Source: GW2011-AR5 sp041645025 | GTDB lineage: Archaea; Aenigmatarchaeota; Aenigmatarchaeia; GW2011-AR5 | Assembly (NCBI GenBank): GCA_041645025.1 | Contig: JBAZQV010000005.1 | Span: forward strand, 1 to 42,873 | Direction: 5' to 3' | Length of the DNA: 42,873 nt | Shown here: in pieces, positions 23,739 to 31,228 of the stretch | Position numbering within the stretch: position 1 is the stretch's first letter | Layout: every line of letters begins with the position of its first letter | Notes under the pieces: generated by a model | Database searches by the model: none | What the model was told of the DNA's origin: nothing | Seen by the model: only the letters and a program-made list of their open reading frames with translations | Program-made: the position numbers and the translations under genes

Positions 23739-24407
23739 ATGAAAAAATTCATTAAAAGTTACGGCGGAAAGAAAATATGCCTAGTAGCAGAAGGCGACAA
23801 AACAAAGCCGCTTGTTATATTGGCACATGGCTGGACTACAAGCAAAAACGGCAAGACAGTACCACAAATGAGAGAAGCATTGAAAAAAGCTGGTTTTGCG
23901 ACAATCTGTTTTGATTTCTACGGGCATGGAGAAAGTGAAGGTAAACTCAAAGATATGACACTTTCAATAGGCATAAGAAACGTGATTGATGTTGCGAAAT
24001 TTGCGAGAAATGCCGGGTACAAAAAAATCTGCATGTTCGGCTCCAGTTTCGGCGGTATGGTTTCCCTTCTATCAGCACCAAAAATCATGCCGGCAGCTTT
24101 AATAGTAAAAGCTCCTCCGTCATTTTACATAAAGCGTACGCTTGCAAACAAGAAAGGAAAAAAATTCAGAGAAGACTGCAGGAAATACACCGCTTACAAG
24201 ACTGCAGGAAAAATAAAGTGCCCTGTTCTTATAATACATGGCACAAAGGATGACGTAGTTCCAATAAGCCAGAGCAGAAAACTATTCAAAATGCTTCCGA
24301 ACTGCAAGATGATTGAACTAAAAGGTGTCACACATGACTTCACAGATGTGCAGAACGTAAGAGCGGCAAAAGAAGTTACAGGCTTTCTGAAAGGGCTTAA
24401 GGTATAA
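23739..24407 (+). CDS. Alpha/beta hydrolase, prolyl-oligopeptidase-like
   Basis: The protein has AHGWTTSKNGK at the oxyanion site, the nucleophile elbow FGSSFGGMV, the acid strand IHGTKDDVVP and the catalytic His in GVTHDF: a complete Ser-Asp-His triad. It is likely an esterase or acyl hydrolase. The ATG at 23739 lies just after the DGGGP synthase stop (23731-23733), consistent with one operon. Confidence 0.9.
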   Translation: MKKFIKSYGGKKICLVAEGDKTKPLVILAHGWTTSKNGKTVPQMREALKKAGFATICFDFYGHGESEGKLKDMTLSIGIRNVIDVAKFARNAGYKKICMFGSSFGGMVSLLSAPKIMPAALIVKAPPSFYIKRTLANKKGKKFREDCRKYTAYKTAGKIKCPVLIIHGTKDDVVPISQSRKLFKMLPNCKMIELKGVTHDFTDVQNVRAAKEVTGFLKGLKV

Positions 24408-24440
24408 ATATTCGTTTAATAAAATTAACCAGTGATAACA

Positions 24441-24755
24441 ATGGGAAAGATACAGGATTTTGCTATAAAGAATGGTATCAAGGCAAAGGAATGCGTATAT
24501 CATACGTGGCGCGATGCCAAGAACAAAAATAACGAGCCTACTGGCAAAATAAGGGTGCTGGTGCCACCGAAAAGTACAACAGCCATGGTGGAATACACCT
24601 GCCCGGAATGCAAGCACGAGGCTTACGCGGAGCAGGAATGGAAGAGACCGTTTAATATCAAGTGCGCCAAATGCGACTACAAGATAACTGTGCCTAAAAT
24701 GAAAGCCGAGGCAAAAAGGGAAGCGAAAGCAGCTAATGCAAAAAGTAAAGATTAA
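24441..24755 (+). CDS. Zinc-ribbon protein, basic tail
   Basis: The protein has a long N-terminal half with basic helices, then CPECKHEAYAEQEW and a second Cys-Ala-Lys-Cys pair forming a complete zinc ribbon, and a Lys/Ala-rich tail. Similar small zinc ribbons are common in small archaeal genomes and suggest nucleic acid or ribosome binding. GTG 24432 is an alternative start. No precise role is known. Confidence 0.7.
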   Translation: MGKIQDFAIKNGIKAKECVYHTWRDAKNKNNEPTGKIRVLVPPKSTTAMVEYTCPECKHEAYAEQEWKRPFNIKCAKCDYKITVPKMKAEAKREAKAANAKSKD

Positions 24756-24918
24756 GTTTTGTAAATACCTAGTTCTCTTTTTGTTTTCTCGACTGTTACA
24801 GGCCATTCTGTTTCTAGTTTTTTATAAACAGATGTAGGAACTGAAACCAACCAGGCGTATTCTGTGTGGCGTTTTAATATGTTACATATTATAGAGCCGT
24901 TTCTTATGTGAGAAGAAG

Positions 24919-26364
24919 CTAATCTAAATCTAACATAAACCCTCCTACTCTATAATCAGGCATCTTTTTTCTTGCAGCATCAACCATAAGTTTAAGATAT
25001 CTTTGTATTTCCGAAGGTGATACAGATGTTGTATACTTTAAGGAAAGCCGTGATAATAGCGGATAGTCGGGGTAATCATCTGTAGTCAGATCTTTTTTCG
25101 TATTCTGTTTGTATTCTGTTGCTACTCTTGCATCAGATTCAAGTGTTCTATACCAAGGCGTTCCTTTTAGAGGCATTCCAATGGATATGTAGAGCCTTTC
25201 AATACAATCGTCTACTTTTAACAATCTTTCTAATGACTCAAGATTTACTGCCAAACTGTCTTCTGACTCACGAGGAAGACCGAGCAGATATGCAATTGTA
25301 GTTCTTACGCCGCCGATTTCGTAAAGCGTCTTTATAACACGTGCAGATTCTTCAACCGAAGTTCCAATTTTATTCATAGCTGCTAAGACATTTTGGTCGT
25401 AATGTTCTGAACCAAAGAAAAGATTGAACACTCCTATATGCTGAAGATTTCTTGCCATGGTTTCCAATGTATGCCTATCTAATTGTGCCATATCAGGCAA
25501 ATATCCGTAAGCTCTGATTCTCGATCGTGCTCCGGTTGGTTTGGATCTTGCAATTTGTCCAATCCTACGAGGGGTAACAGAGAATATATCATCAGCCATA
25601 TAGAATATCTCGGCACCGTACACATCATTTAACCTTAAAACCTGTTCCCACAATTTTTCTGCTGGCAGCGCCCTGCCCTGTTCTTCAGCTGAGGCACAAT
25701 AACTACAAACACCCTCCTTAATCGCTTTCATGCATCCCCTAAAGCTGAACAAAGTTAATGGCGGCGTAAGCCATGGGTCGCTCCCAGAATTCTGAACTTC
25801 TAAATATTGAGCAAGCCTTTCATTTACATCCTGAAAATCGGAAAAATCCCATACTGGCACATTCTTCAGGCTGGCAAATGCCCTATACGTGTATACAATG
25901 TTACCACTTCCATCTCTGTGCCATAAATTTGGGATATCCGGTAGCGGTTTTCCTTCTACAAGGCCTGTCAGGGCATCCTCGCCATCTCGAGAAACAACAT
26001 AATCAACACTGGCGTGGTTTGCCAGTATTTCCCGCGGAATCATAGAAGCATTTGGTCCGCCTACTATAATTTTTATAGAAGGATTGAGTGATTTAATTTC
26101 TTCGGCTAGTAGCATGCCATTTTCATGATTTGAAAACCAGTCGCTGATGCCAAGAAAGTCAAAACCAGCCAGATCATTTACAATACTTTTGAAAGGCCTG
26201 TCCGGATTAAATGTGACAACTTCATGCCCGCTAGCGGAGTAGCGCTTTAACCAACTGCCTAAAACAGCAAGACCTGTCTCGGGCGGTCTTTTTTCAGAAC
26301 TGTAGGCGTGTCTCTGGTCTGAATATTTTTCATCTAGGTTTGGCTGTATGAGTCCTATTTTCAT
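24919..26364 (-). CDS. B12-binding-type radical SAM protein with Cx8CxxC motif
   Basis: The start MKIGLIQPN at 26364 is the normal N-terminus of the family. Residues 1-140 are the B12-binding-like fold (IKIIVGGPNAS, VDYVVSRDGEDAL), then a radical SAM barrel with FRGCMKAIKEGVCSYCAS. Cysteines are spaced C-x8-C-x2-C rather than the canonical C-x3-C-x2-C. The rest shows AYGYLPDM, FFGSEHYDQNVLAAMNK and TIAYLLGLPRESED strands. Usual reactions are methylation or rearrangement in lipid, cofactor or peptide synthesis; target unknown. No canonical His for B12 is obvious. Confidence 0.85.
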   Translation of the reverse strand: MKIGLIQPNLDEKYSDQRHAYSSEKRPPETGLAVLGSWLKRYSASGHEVVTFNPDRPFKSIVNDLAGFDFLGISDWFSNHENGMLLAEEIKSLNPSIKIIVGGPNASMIPREILANHASVDYVVSRDGEDALTGLVEGKPLPDIPNLWHRDGSGNIVYTYRAFASLKNVPVWDFSDFQDVNERLAQYLEVQNSGSDPWLTPPLTLFSFRGCMKAIKEGVCSYCASAEEQGRALPAEKLWEQVLRLNDVYGAEIFYMADDIFSVTPRRIGQIARSKPTGARSRIRAYGYLPDMAQLDRHTLETMARNLQHIGVFNLFFGSEHYDQNVLAAMNKIGTSVEESARVIKTLYEIGGVRTTIAYLLGLPRESEDSLAVNLESLERLLKVDDCIERLYISIGMPLKGTPWYRTLESDARVATEYKQNTKKDLTTDDYPDYPLLSRLSLKYTTSVSPSEIQRYLKLMVDAARKKMPDYRVGGFMLDLD

Positions 26365-26510
26365 AAAAACACTGATAAATGATGACTGATAAAGATTTAA
26401 TTGTATACAGAAGTGAAGCCTCCAACCTAGCAGACTTACACCTACGGTGTCGTGCGCCTTGAGATGGGTGTCTCCTTTTGTTTCTTTCATACAAGAAATG
26501 AAAGTAATTA

Positions 26511-26801
26511 TTAAGCCGGGCTCCTGAACATCTTTTCATATGTTTCCATTCGTTCTTTTACATCTCTCACAGTAACCTCGCGGTTAGTCCTTGCTGCCTC
26601 GTCTCTTGTCCTGTAGAATGCGTCTTCCGGAGCCCTTACCATCCAACCGTACGGATAGATTGTTGTTTTTTGTATTCTCTCTATATTGCACAACACACGA
26701 CCGTTTATTTTATATATAAAAGAAAGTCTGCAATTGTCATACGCAGTTGGCAATGACTCTATATCTTTCACGGATTTGTCAAAGGAAGGTCTTGTTCTCA
26801 T
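26511..26801 (-). CDS. Hypothetical protein paired with metallopeptidase, 96 aa
   Basis: The start is set by an ATGA overlap with the metallopeptidase stop, so the two are translationally coupled. The product is a small alpha/beta protein with KINGRVLCNI, YPYGWMVRAPEDAF and a helical end. I do not recognise the family. Its strict coupling suggests it works with the peptidase, for instance as a partner or immunity-type protein; that is inference. Confidence 0.6.
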   Translation of the reverse strand: MRTRPSFDKSVKDIESLPTAYDNCRLSFIYKINGRVLCNIERIQKTTIYPYGWMVRAPEDAFYRTRDEAARTNREVTVRDVKERMETYEKMFRSPA

Positions 26802-27166
26802 GCTCTCTCCCTCAGCATCTTGTACATCTGATCCACATTCTTTTTGCAAACGTGGTCATGATAACGGAAACCACCGCCCATGGACTTTGGCACATGCATG
26901 AGTTCATGAATAATTGTTTTGGTCTGTTCTTCTTCGGTCATTTTGTCAAATTTTTCAGAAATAACCTCAATCACATAATGCGCCTTCAAATCAAGAGCTG
27001 CCTGCATGACGCGCGGCATGGCATGACAGCGTGCCAGAGTGTAGCGCGACTGGCTGCCGGTGGAGCGCAAGAACTTTATCCGGGAGAAGTCGTGTTTTAT
27101 GCCTGTCCTTTCCGCTATGTTTTTTGCCCTTGCTTCTATATCAGGAGCCGGATGGTATTTTATCAT
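26798..27166 (-). CDS. Putative metallopeptidase (phage-metallopeptidase-like)
   Basis: The 122-residue protein has the zinc-protease motif IIHELMHVP (HExxH) near residue 85, followed by GGGFRYHDHV giving a third His. Size and the HELMHVP context match the small PhageMetallopep family found in viruses and archaea. The N-terminal half has two beta strands and the segment YVIEVISEKF typical of the SprT-like core. Substrate is unknown. Confidence 0.75.
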   Translation of the reverse strand: MIKYHPAPDIEARAKNIAERTGIKHDFSRIKFLRSTGSQSRYTLARCHAMPRVMQAALDLKAHYVIEVISEKFDKMTEEEQTKTIIHELMHVPKSMGGGFRYHDHVCKKNVDQMYKMLRERA

Positions 27167-27199
27167 CTTTTAAATTTGTTTCAACACTTTAAAATATTG

Positions 27200-27244
27200 A
27201 TGCCTCGATAGCTAAGCTCCTTTCTTTTAGAAAGAAAGGAGCTT
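27200..27244. repeat. tRNA-Thr 5' fragment plus 14-bp hairpin
   Basis: ATGCCTCGATAGCT at 27200-27213 duplicates the first 12 nt of tRNA-Thr plus two leader bases (27271-27284). It is followed directly by a perfect 14-bp hairpin, AAGCTCCTTTCTTT (27214-27227) with AAAGAAAGGAGCTT (27231-27244). The fragment cannot be a tRNA by itself. It may be a remnant of a tandem tRNA, an element insertion scar or a small RNA. Confidence 0.55.
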
Positions 27245-27272
27245 GCAGTCAAAGAAAATATTATACTGAAAT

Positions 27273-27402
27273 GCCTCGATAGCTCAGTTGGTAGAGCGTT
27301 AGCAAAATGCCGCTAAACCTTGGTAACGGCCCTTTTCAAAAAAGTGCCGACGGAAAACCAACAAAAAGGTAAAGGCCGTGAGTTCAATCCTCACTCGGGG
27401 CT
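27273..27402 (+). tRNA. tRNA-Thr (GGT) with two introns
   Basis: Acceptor GCCTCGA/TCGGGGC, D-arm GCTC/GAGC, T-arm GTGAG-TTCAATC-CTCAC and discriminator T are clear. The anticodon arm is only possible if two introns are removed: 16 nt after TTA (position 29/30) and about 41 nt at 37/38. The result is TTACC-TT-GGT-AA-GGTAA, a perfect stem and a Thr anticodon. Exact intron ends are ambiguous by one or two bases but give the same mature tRNA. Within intron 2, CGGC/GCCG and CTTTT/AAAAG form a stem, and TTGG pairs with CCAA near the splice sites. Mature length 73 nt, no CCA. Confidence 0.85.
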
Positions 27403-27523
27403 TCCTAGCAACAGTTCAAATCTTCTCATACAACTTACTGAAGATGTTCATACGGATATCCTCAAGATGTTCATACGATTTGACATGTATAATCAATTTA
27501 AGGGTTCGACAAATTGTTATTCT

Positions 27524-28609
27524 ATGCAATCAAGTCCTGTCTATCTAAAAAGATCTGACATAAAAACGGCGTTCGAAAATAAGCAGGACGCAATTTCTTT
27601 TATGAAAAATTTCCAGAATGAACATGAGCTTCTGGAATATCACCAGTCAAAAACTACCACAGAAAGCAGAAATGCTGTAAAATATCTGCTGCACCTGAAA
27701 GAGATCGCCGTGATTAACAGGATAAACTCTCTGGCTCAAATAAAGGATGCGGGATCCGGTCATCCTGGCGGCTCGCTGTCGGAAACGGAAATTCTTCTGG
27801 TTTTGTACGAAATCATGAGACATAAACCTGCCGACTCCGACTGGATGGAAAGAGATCGGTTTGTAATGTCGAAAGGTCATGCAACACCCGGGCTTTACGC
27901 CCAACTGGCAATGTGTGGCTACTTTGATCATGTCAGCTGCAGCTTTGGAAGCGAAATCCTGTCTGGCTTTGATCTGCTCAGGACATTCAGAAAAGATGAC
28001 GGCTATTTACCAGGTCATGTAAAAGTCGGTGTCGCTGGCATCGATGCCAGCACGGGTTCGCTTGGAACCGGATTGTCCATAGCAAATGCCTTTGCTTATG
28101 TTATGAAAAAAGAAATGCCCGAAGCTACTGCGTTTGTTCTTATGGGCGATGGCGAACTTCAGGAAGGCCAGATAACCGAAGCATGCACATTCTCATCTCA
28201 CTACAACCTAGGGAATGTTATAGCAATAATCGACAATAACGGTGTCCAGAATGATTTTGAGACCCACATGACAAAAAACATTAATCCCATAGGCGACAAG
28301 TTCCGCGCTGCCGGTTGGGAAGTAATCAGTGGGGGCATGAAATGGGAAGAGAGGCAGACCCCCTTTAGGAATGGTCATGATATTGTTTTCTTGATAAACG
28401 CACTGGTCAGGGCAAAGGAAATTGGAAGGGAAAAAAATGTCCCGGTTGTTATTGTTGCTGATACGGACAAAGGTCATGGAGTCAGCTTCATGGTCGAAGG
28501 CAAAGGCGAATGGCATGGAAAAGCGCCCAATGATGAACTATATGACAAGGCTATGGCAGAACTCCAAGAATCTCTGAGAATGGTGAGGGAACTATATGCA
28601 AAAATATAA
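27524..28609 (+). CDS. Transketolase, N-terminal (TPP-binding) subunit
   Basis: The core has the transketolase N-half signatures: AGSGHPGGSLSETE, SKGHATPGLYA, STGSLGTGLSIANAF, and GDGELQEGQITEA (TPP/Mg site), then VIIDNNG-type sequence. It pairs with the C-terminal subunit whose gene overlaps by 14 nt. Upstream the frame runs on through the tRNA, so the true start is after 27402; I choose ATG 27524, with 27467 and 27485 as alternatives. Transfers two-carbon units between sugar phosphates. Confidence 0.92.
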   Translation: MQSSPVYLKRSDIKTAFENKQDAISFMKNFQNEHELLEYHQSKTTTESRNAVKYLLHLKEIAVINRINSLAQIKDAGSGHPGGSLSETEILLVLYEIMRHKPADSDWMERDRFVMSKGHATPGLYAQLAMCGYFDHVSCSFGSEILSGFDLLRTFRKDDGYLPGHVKVGVAGIDASTGSLGTGLSIANAFAYVMKKEMPEATAFVLMGDGELQEGQITEACTFSSHYNLGNVIAIIDNNGVQNDFETHMTKNINPIGDKFRAAGWEVISGGMKWEERQTPFRNGHDIVFLINALVRAKEIGREKNVPVVIVADTDKGHGVSFMVEGKGEWHGKAPNDELYDKAMAELQESLRMVRELYAKI

Positions 28610-29546
28610 TACTGCAAAAGCTGCAACAAGAGACGTAGGAAACGAATACGTAGACCTGATGGCCGCAGATGAAAATTTATACGTGGTCAATGCCGACTTG
28701 TCTGATTCTCTAAAAATAAGGAAAGCGAAAAATGCATATCCGGGTCGCACCATAGAAATGGGAATATCCGAACAGGACATGATAAGTTTCAGTTATGGCC
28801 TCGCATTGATGGGAAAGAAGGTTATTGTAAATACCTTTGCTCAGTTTATGCAGCGCGGGTGGGACCAGATTTACCAGAGCGGTCGTGGAAAAAAATTGAA
28901 TATAATTTACAGAGCAACGCATGCAGGCATAGGTGTCGGCCAGGATGGTGAAAGTGCCCAGGCCATAGGAGACCTTGGCGCTATGAGAGCAAACGCCGGA
29001 ATAGATTATGTTCTGGATCCGGTTGACTATAACGAAGCCGTTGAACTGCTAAGACAGTTGCTTCAGGAAAACAGAACAGCATACATGAGAACCTACCGAC
29101 AGCCCGTTTCTCCGTTGTTGCCTCAAAATTATGAGCCGAAAATCGGTCGTGGCTTCCTGTTCCCGCAAAACATTAACAGCAGTATTATAATTATAGCTTC
29201 CGGCTCCATGCTCGAACAGGCGCTAAAAGCCCAGTCGCTGCTCGAAAGTTCCGGTATAAAAATAAAAGTTGCGGCACTGTCCACAATAAAACCATCTCCT
29301 GACGCAGGTGAAGTGAAAAGGCTTGTAGAAAACAGCAATCTTGTTATTACTGCAGAAGACCATTTGAAATATGGCGGTGGTTTGGGTGATGCACTAGCGC
29401 CGGCATTGAACAAACTAGGAATAAGACAGAAACGGATAGGAATGGATTCTTATGGAACCACTGGCACGCCTGAAGGACTTTACAAAAAATATGGCATGGA
29501 TGCAGAAGGAATCACAAGGCAGGTAAAGGAATTTCTGAATAAATGA
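28596..29546 (+). CDS. Transketolase, C-terminal subunit
   Basis: The 316-residue protein carries the pyrimidine-binding domain (VVNADLSDSLK, GISEQDMISFSYGLAL, HAGIGVGQDGESAQ) and the C-terminal domain (IIIIASGSMLEQAL, TAEDHLKYGGGLGDA). Together with the N-terminal subunit it forms a complete enzyme; splitting is normal in archaea. It overlaps the first gene by 14 nt and is followed by convergent rpiB. Confidence 0.93.
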   Translation: MQKYNTAKAATRDVGNEYVDLMAADENLYVVNADLSDSLKIRKAKNAYPGRTIEMGISEQDMISFSYGLALMGKKVIVNTFAQFMQRGWDQIYQSGRGKKLNIIYRATHAGIGVGQDGESAQAIGDLGAMRANAGIDYVLDPVDYNEAVELLRQLLQENRTAYMRTYRQPVSPLLPQNYEPKIGRGFLFPQNINSSIIIIASGSMLEQALKAQSLLESSGIKIKVAALSTIKPSPDAGEVKRLVENSNLVITAEDHLKYGGGLGDALAPALNKLGIRQKRIGMDSYGTTGTPEGLYKKYGMDAEGITRQVKEFLNK

Positions 29547-29549
29547 TTC

Positions 29550-29999
29550 TTAGACACTTCTCTGATGACAATAAAAAGCTTCCGTGTCCTTTATTTTCTT
29601 TATTTCCGCTACAAACCTTTCATCGTTGGAGAATTCTGTTTCTAGCCACACCTTCACAATATCTTTTGCAACTTCCGGGCTTATATCGCCCATGGTAAGG
29701 ATGTTTGCGTCATTCATTTTTCTCGAATTTTCCGCTTCCTGAACATTGCGACAGTTGGCGGCGTACACACCAGGCACCTTGTTCGCAGCTATTTCCATAC
29801 CTGTACCGGTGCCGCATATTAAAATCCCTTTCGAATAGGAGCCCTGCGCGACTGCTTCAGCAACCTTTCTTGCAACGTCAGCATGGGAGCCATCACCAAG
29901 GTCGTCAAAATCAACATTAATTTTTATAAGAAACTCCTTCAGTGCTGCCTTCAGCGGCATCCTTCTGATAGTGCAGCCTATCGCAACTTTTTCGTACAT
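29550..29999 (-). CDS. rpiB: Ribose-5-phosphate isomerase B (RpiB/LacAB family)
   Basis: The 149-residue protein has GILICGTGTGMEIAANKV with the family's phosphate- and ring-opening loop, ANCRNVQEAENSRKMNDANILTMG, and a C-terminal helix VVWLET-like. It interconverts ribose 5-phosphate and ribulose 5-phosphate or a related aldose/ketose phosphate. The DFDDLGDGSHADVARKVA segment replaces the usual V-x-D-x-G and is intact. A frameshifted second copy of its 3' end lies at 35396-35501. Confidence 0.92.
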   Translation of the reverse strand: MYEKVAIGCTIRRMPLKAALKEFLIKINVDFDDLGDGSHADVARKVAEAVAQGSYSKGILICGTGTGMEIAANKVPGVYAANCRNVQEAENSRKMNDANILTMGDISPEVAKDIVKVWLETEFSNDERFVAEIKKIKDTEAFYCHQRSV

Positions 30000-30098
30000 T
30001 TGCTCATCTCTTGGCAGAAATGTCTCTGATTACATTATCATCTATCTTCTTAATACTTTCTGATTTAATGGCGACTTTAGCATACTTTAATGTTGTTT

Positions 30099-30848
30099 TT
30101 AACGCGCCTGAAAAATGCGATATATTATTTTAGGTTCAAAATAATCCAGATCCTTTGGCTTTGTCAAAAATTCTATAACATTTTTTTGTTTTGCTAGCTG
30201 AATCAGTTCAAAAACCGAACTATTTTCTTTTTTGTCTAACCTCACGGGTTTGAGAAATCTTGGCGGCGAGCATTTGCTGTAGCTGGAATTTCTTATTATT
30301 TTCTGATCATGCATTTTGTAGTATGATGCGCCGCTGTTTTTTTCCATTACGCTGTAATCAGAGGAAAAACTTCTGCATACTATATTCGATATCCTAAGCT
30401 CTTCTGACGAGTCATTTATGGTCACATGACCATAATTCGGAGGTATTATAGCAATGTCACCCTTTTTTGCCTGCACCATTACAACATCAAAAACTTCCTT
30501 TCCGTTGTCTTTTTGAAAAATAAATAATGCTTTGCCGGAAATAACCTGATATATCTCTGGGTATGTTATTTTCAACCCAGAAACAGTTGGATGATGGTGC
30601 CCTTTTGTTTTTGGAAGTTCCAACCCAAATGTTACTGGAGGTATAATGGTTATGTCAAATTGTACATCATTTCGGTTTATTTCATCTTTCTCATCTTTAT
30701 CCAGATACACATCGCGATAAAACCAGTAGGCTGGAAAATCCTTTACTGATGACAGCCACTTTTTGTCATAGATCGTGCTTTTCATTTCGCTTAACATTCT
30801 AGCTTCTGGCTGAAAGCTTACTCCGTTTATTTTCAAATCAGTCATCAT
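30099..30848 (-). CDS. Cupin-type glucose-6-phosphate isomerase
   Basis: GAGGTGA precedes the ATG at 30848 by five bases, so I use that start rather than GTG 30857. The domain shows the archaeal PGI cupin motif ELPKTKGHHHPT, then YPEIYQVISGKALFIFQ and GDIAIIPPNYGHVTIN, supplying His, His, Glu and His metal ligands. The family converts glucose 6-phosphate and fructose 6-phosphate. The protein is about 60 residues longer than the canonical enzyme, with a C-terminal segment ending in an Arg-rich tail. It may act on a related sugar in the operon. Confidence 0.85.
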   Translation of the reverse strand: MMTDLKINGVSFQPEARMLSEMKSTIYDKKWLSSVKDFPAYWFYRDVYLDKDEKDEINRNDVQFDITIIPPVTFGLELPKTKGHHHPTVSGLKITYPEIYQVISGKALFIFQKDNGKEVFDVVMVQAKKGDIAIIPPNYGHVTINDSSEELRISNIVCRSFSSDYSVMEKNSGASYYKMHDQKIIRNSSYSKCSPPRFLKPVRLDKKENSSVFELIQLAKQKNVIEFLTKPKDLDYFEPKIIYRIFQAR

Positions 30849-30871
30849 AGATTTCACCTCAACTCAAAGTA

Positions 30872-31228
30872 TTATTTAAGTTTAGTAGTTCTCCAATATT
30901 CACTTATTTCGCCCACACGCGGTTGTTTTATTTTATCGTCTGACATTTGCAAGCATAATCGATCGCAGTAAAAATATCCCGTATGTTTGCTGACGCAGAA
31001 TCCATCATGAGTAGTTGTCAGTGACTTGAATGGCTCTTTGTTTTCATTAGGCATATTATAAAATCCACATGCCGCACCTGAACAGCTGTAATCTATCCAT
31101 GTTGTTGCACTTCCAACAACTTCGTAAATGTCCATAGGAATTTTCAATTCTTTTTTACACTTTCTGCATTCAATAGTCATGCTATCCTGGTTCGGTTCTG
31201 CGGCATTTTTTTGTCCCATTTTTATCAC
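30872..31228 (-). CDS. Cys-rich probable zinc protein, 118 aa
   Basis: I do not recognise a family. After a polar N-terminus there is Cys-Arg-Lys-Cys near residue 21, then CSGAAC, a single Cys and YCDRLC, enough for one or two zinc sites, and a basic tail. The start GTG at 31228 overlaps the SDR stop (GTGA); ATG 31219 is an alternative. Its place between the SDR and the PGI-like gene in a tight operon suggests a role as subunit or carrier for that pathway. Confidence 0.65.
   Translation of the reverse strand: MIKMGQKNAAEPNQDSMTIECRKCKKELKIPMDIYEVVGSATTWIDYSCSGAACGFYNMPNENKEPFKSLTTTHDGFCVSKHTGYFYCDRLCLQMSDDKIKQPRVGEISEYWRTTKLK

Noticed and set aside
24752..24935. Open minus-strand frame after the radical SAM gene (ends ...VEKTKRELGIYKT)
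   Set aside because: It looks protein-like for about 60 codons but has no ATG, GTG or suitable TTG start, and an in-frame stop precedes it; it could be a decayed gene, not enough to annotate.
26365..26490. N-terminal extension of the radical SAM protein (upstream in-frame start)
   Set aside because: The extension does not resemble the family; MKIGLIQPN is the usual first residue block, and the upstream part contains a small ACACC/GGTGT hairpin instead.
27320..27523. Transketolase start upstream within the tRNA
   Set aside because: The frame is open by chance through the tRNA-Thr gene; the true start must be after 27402.
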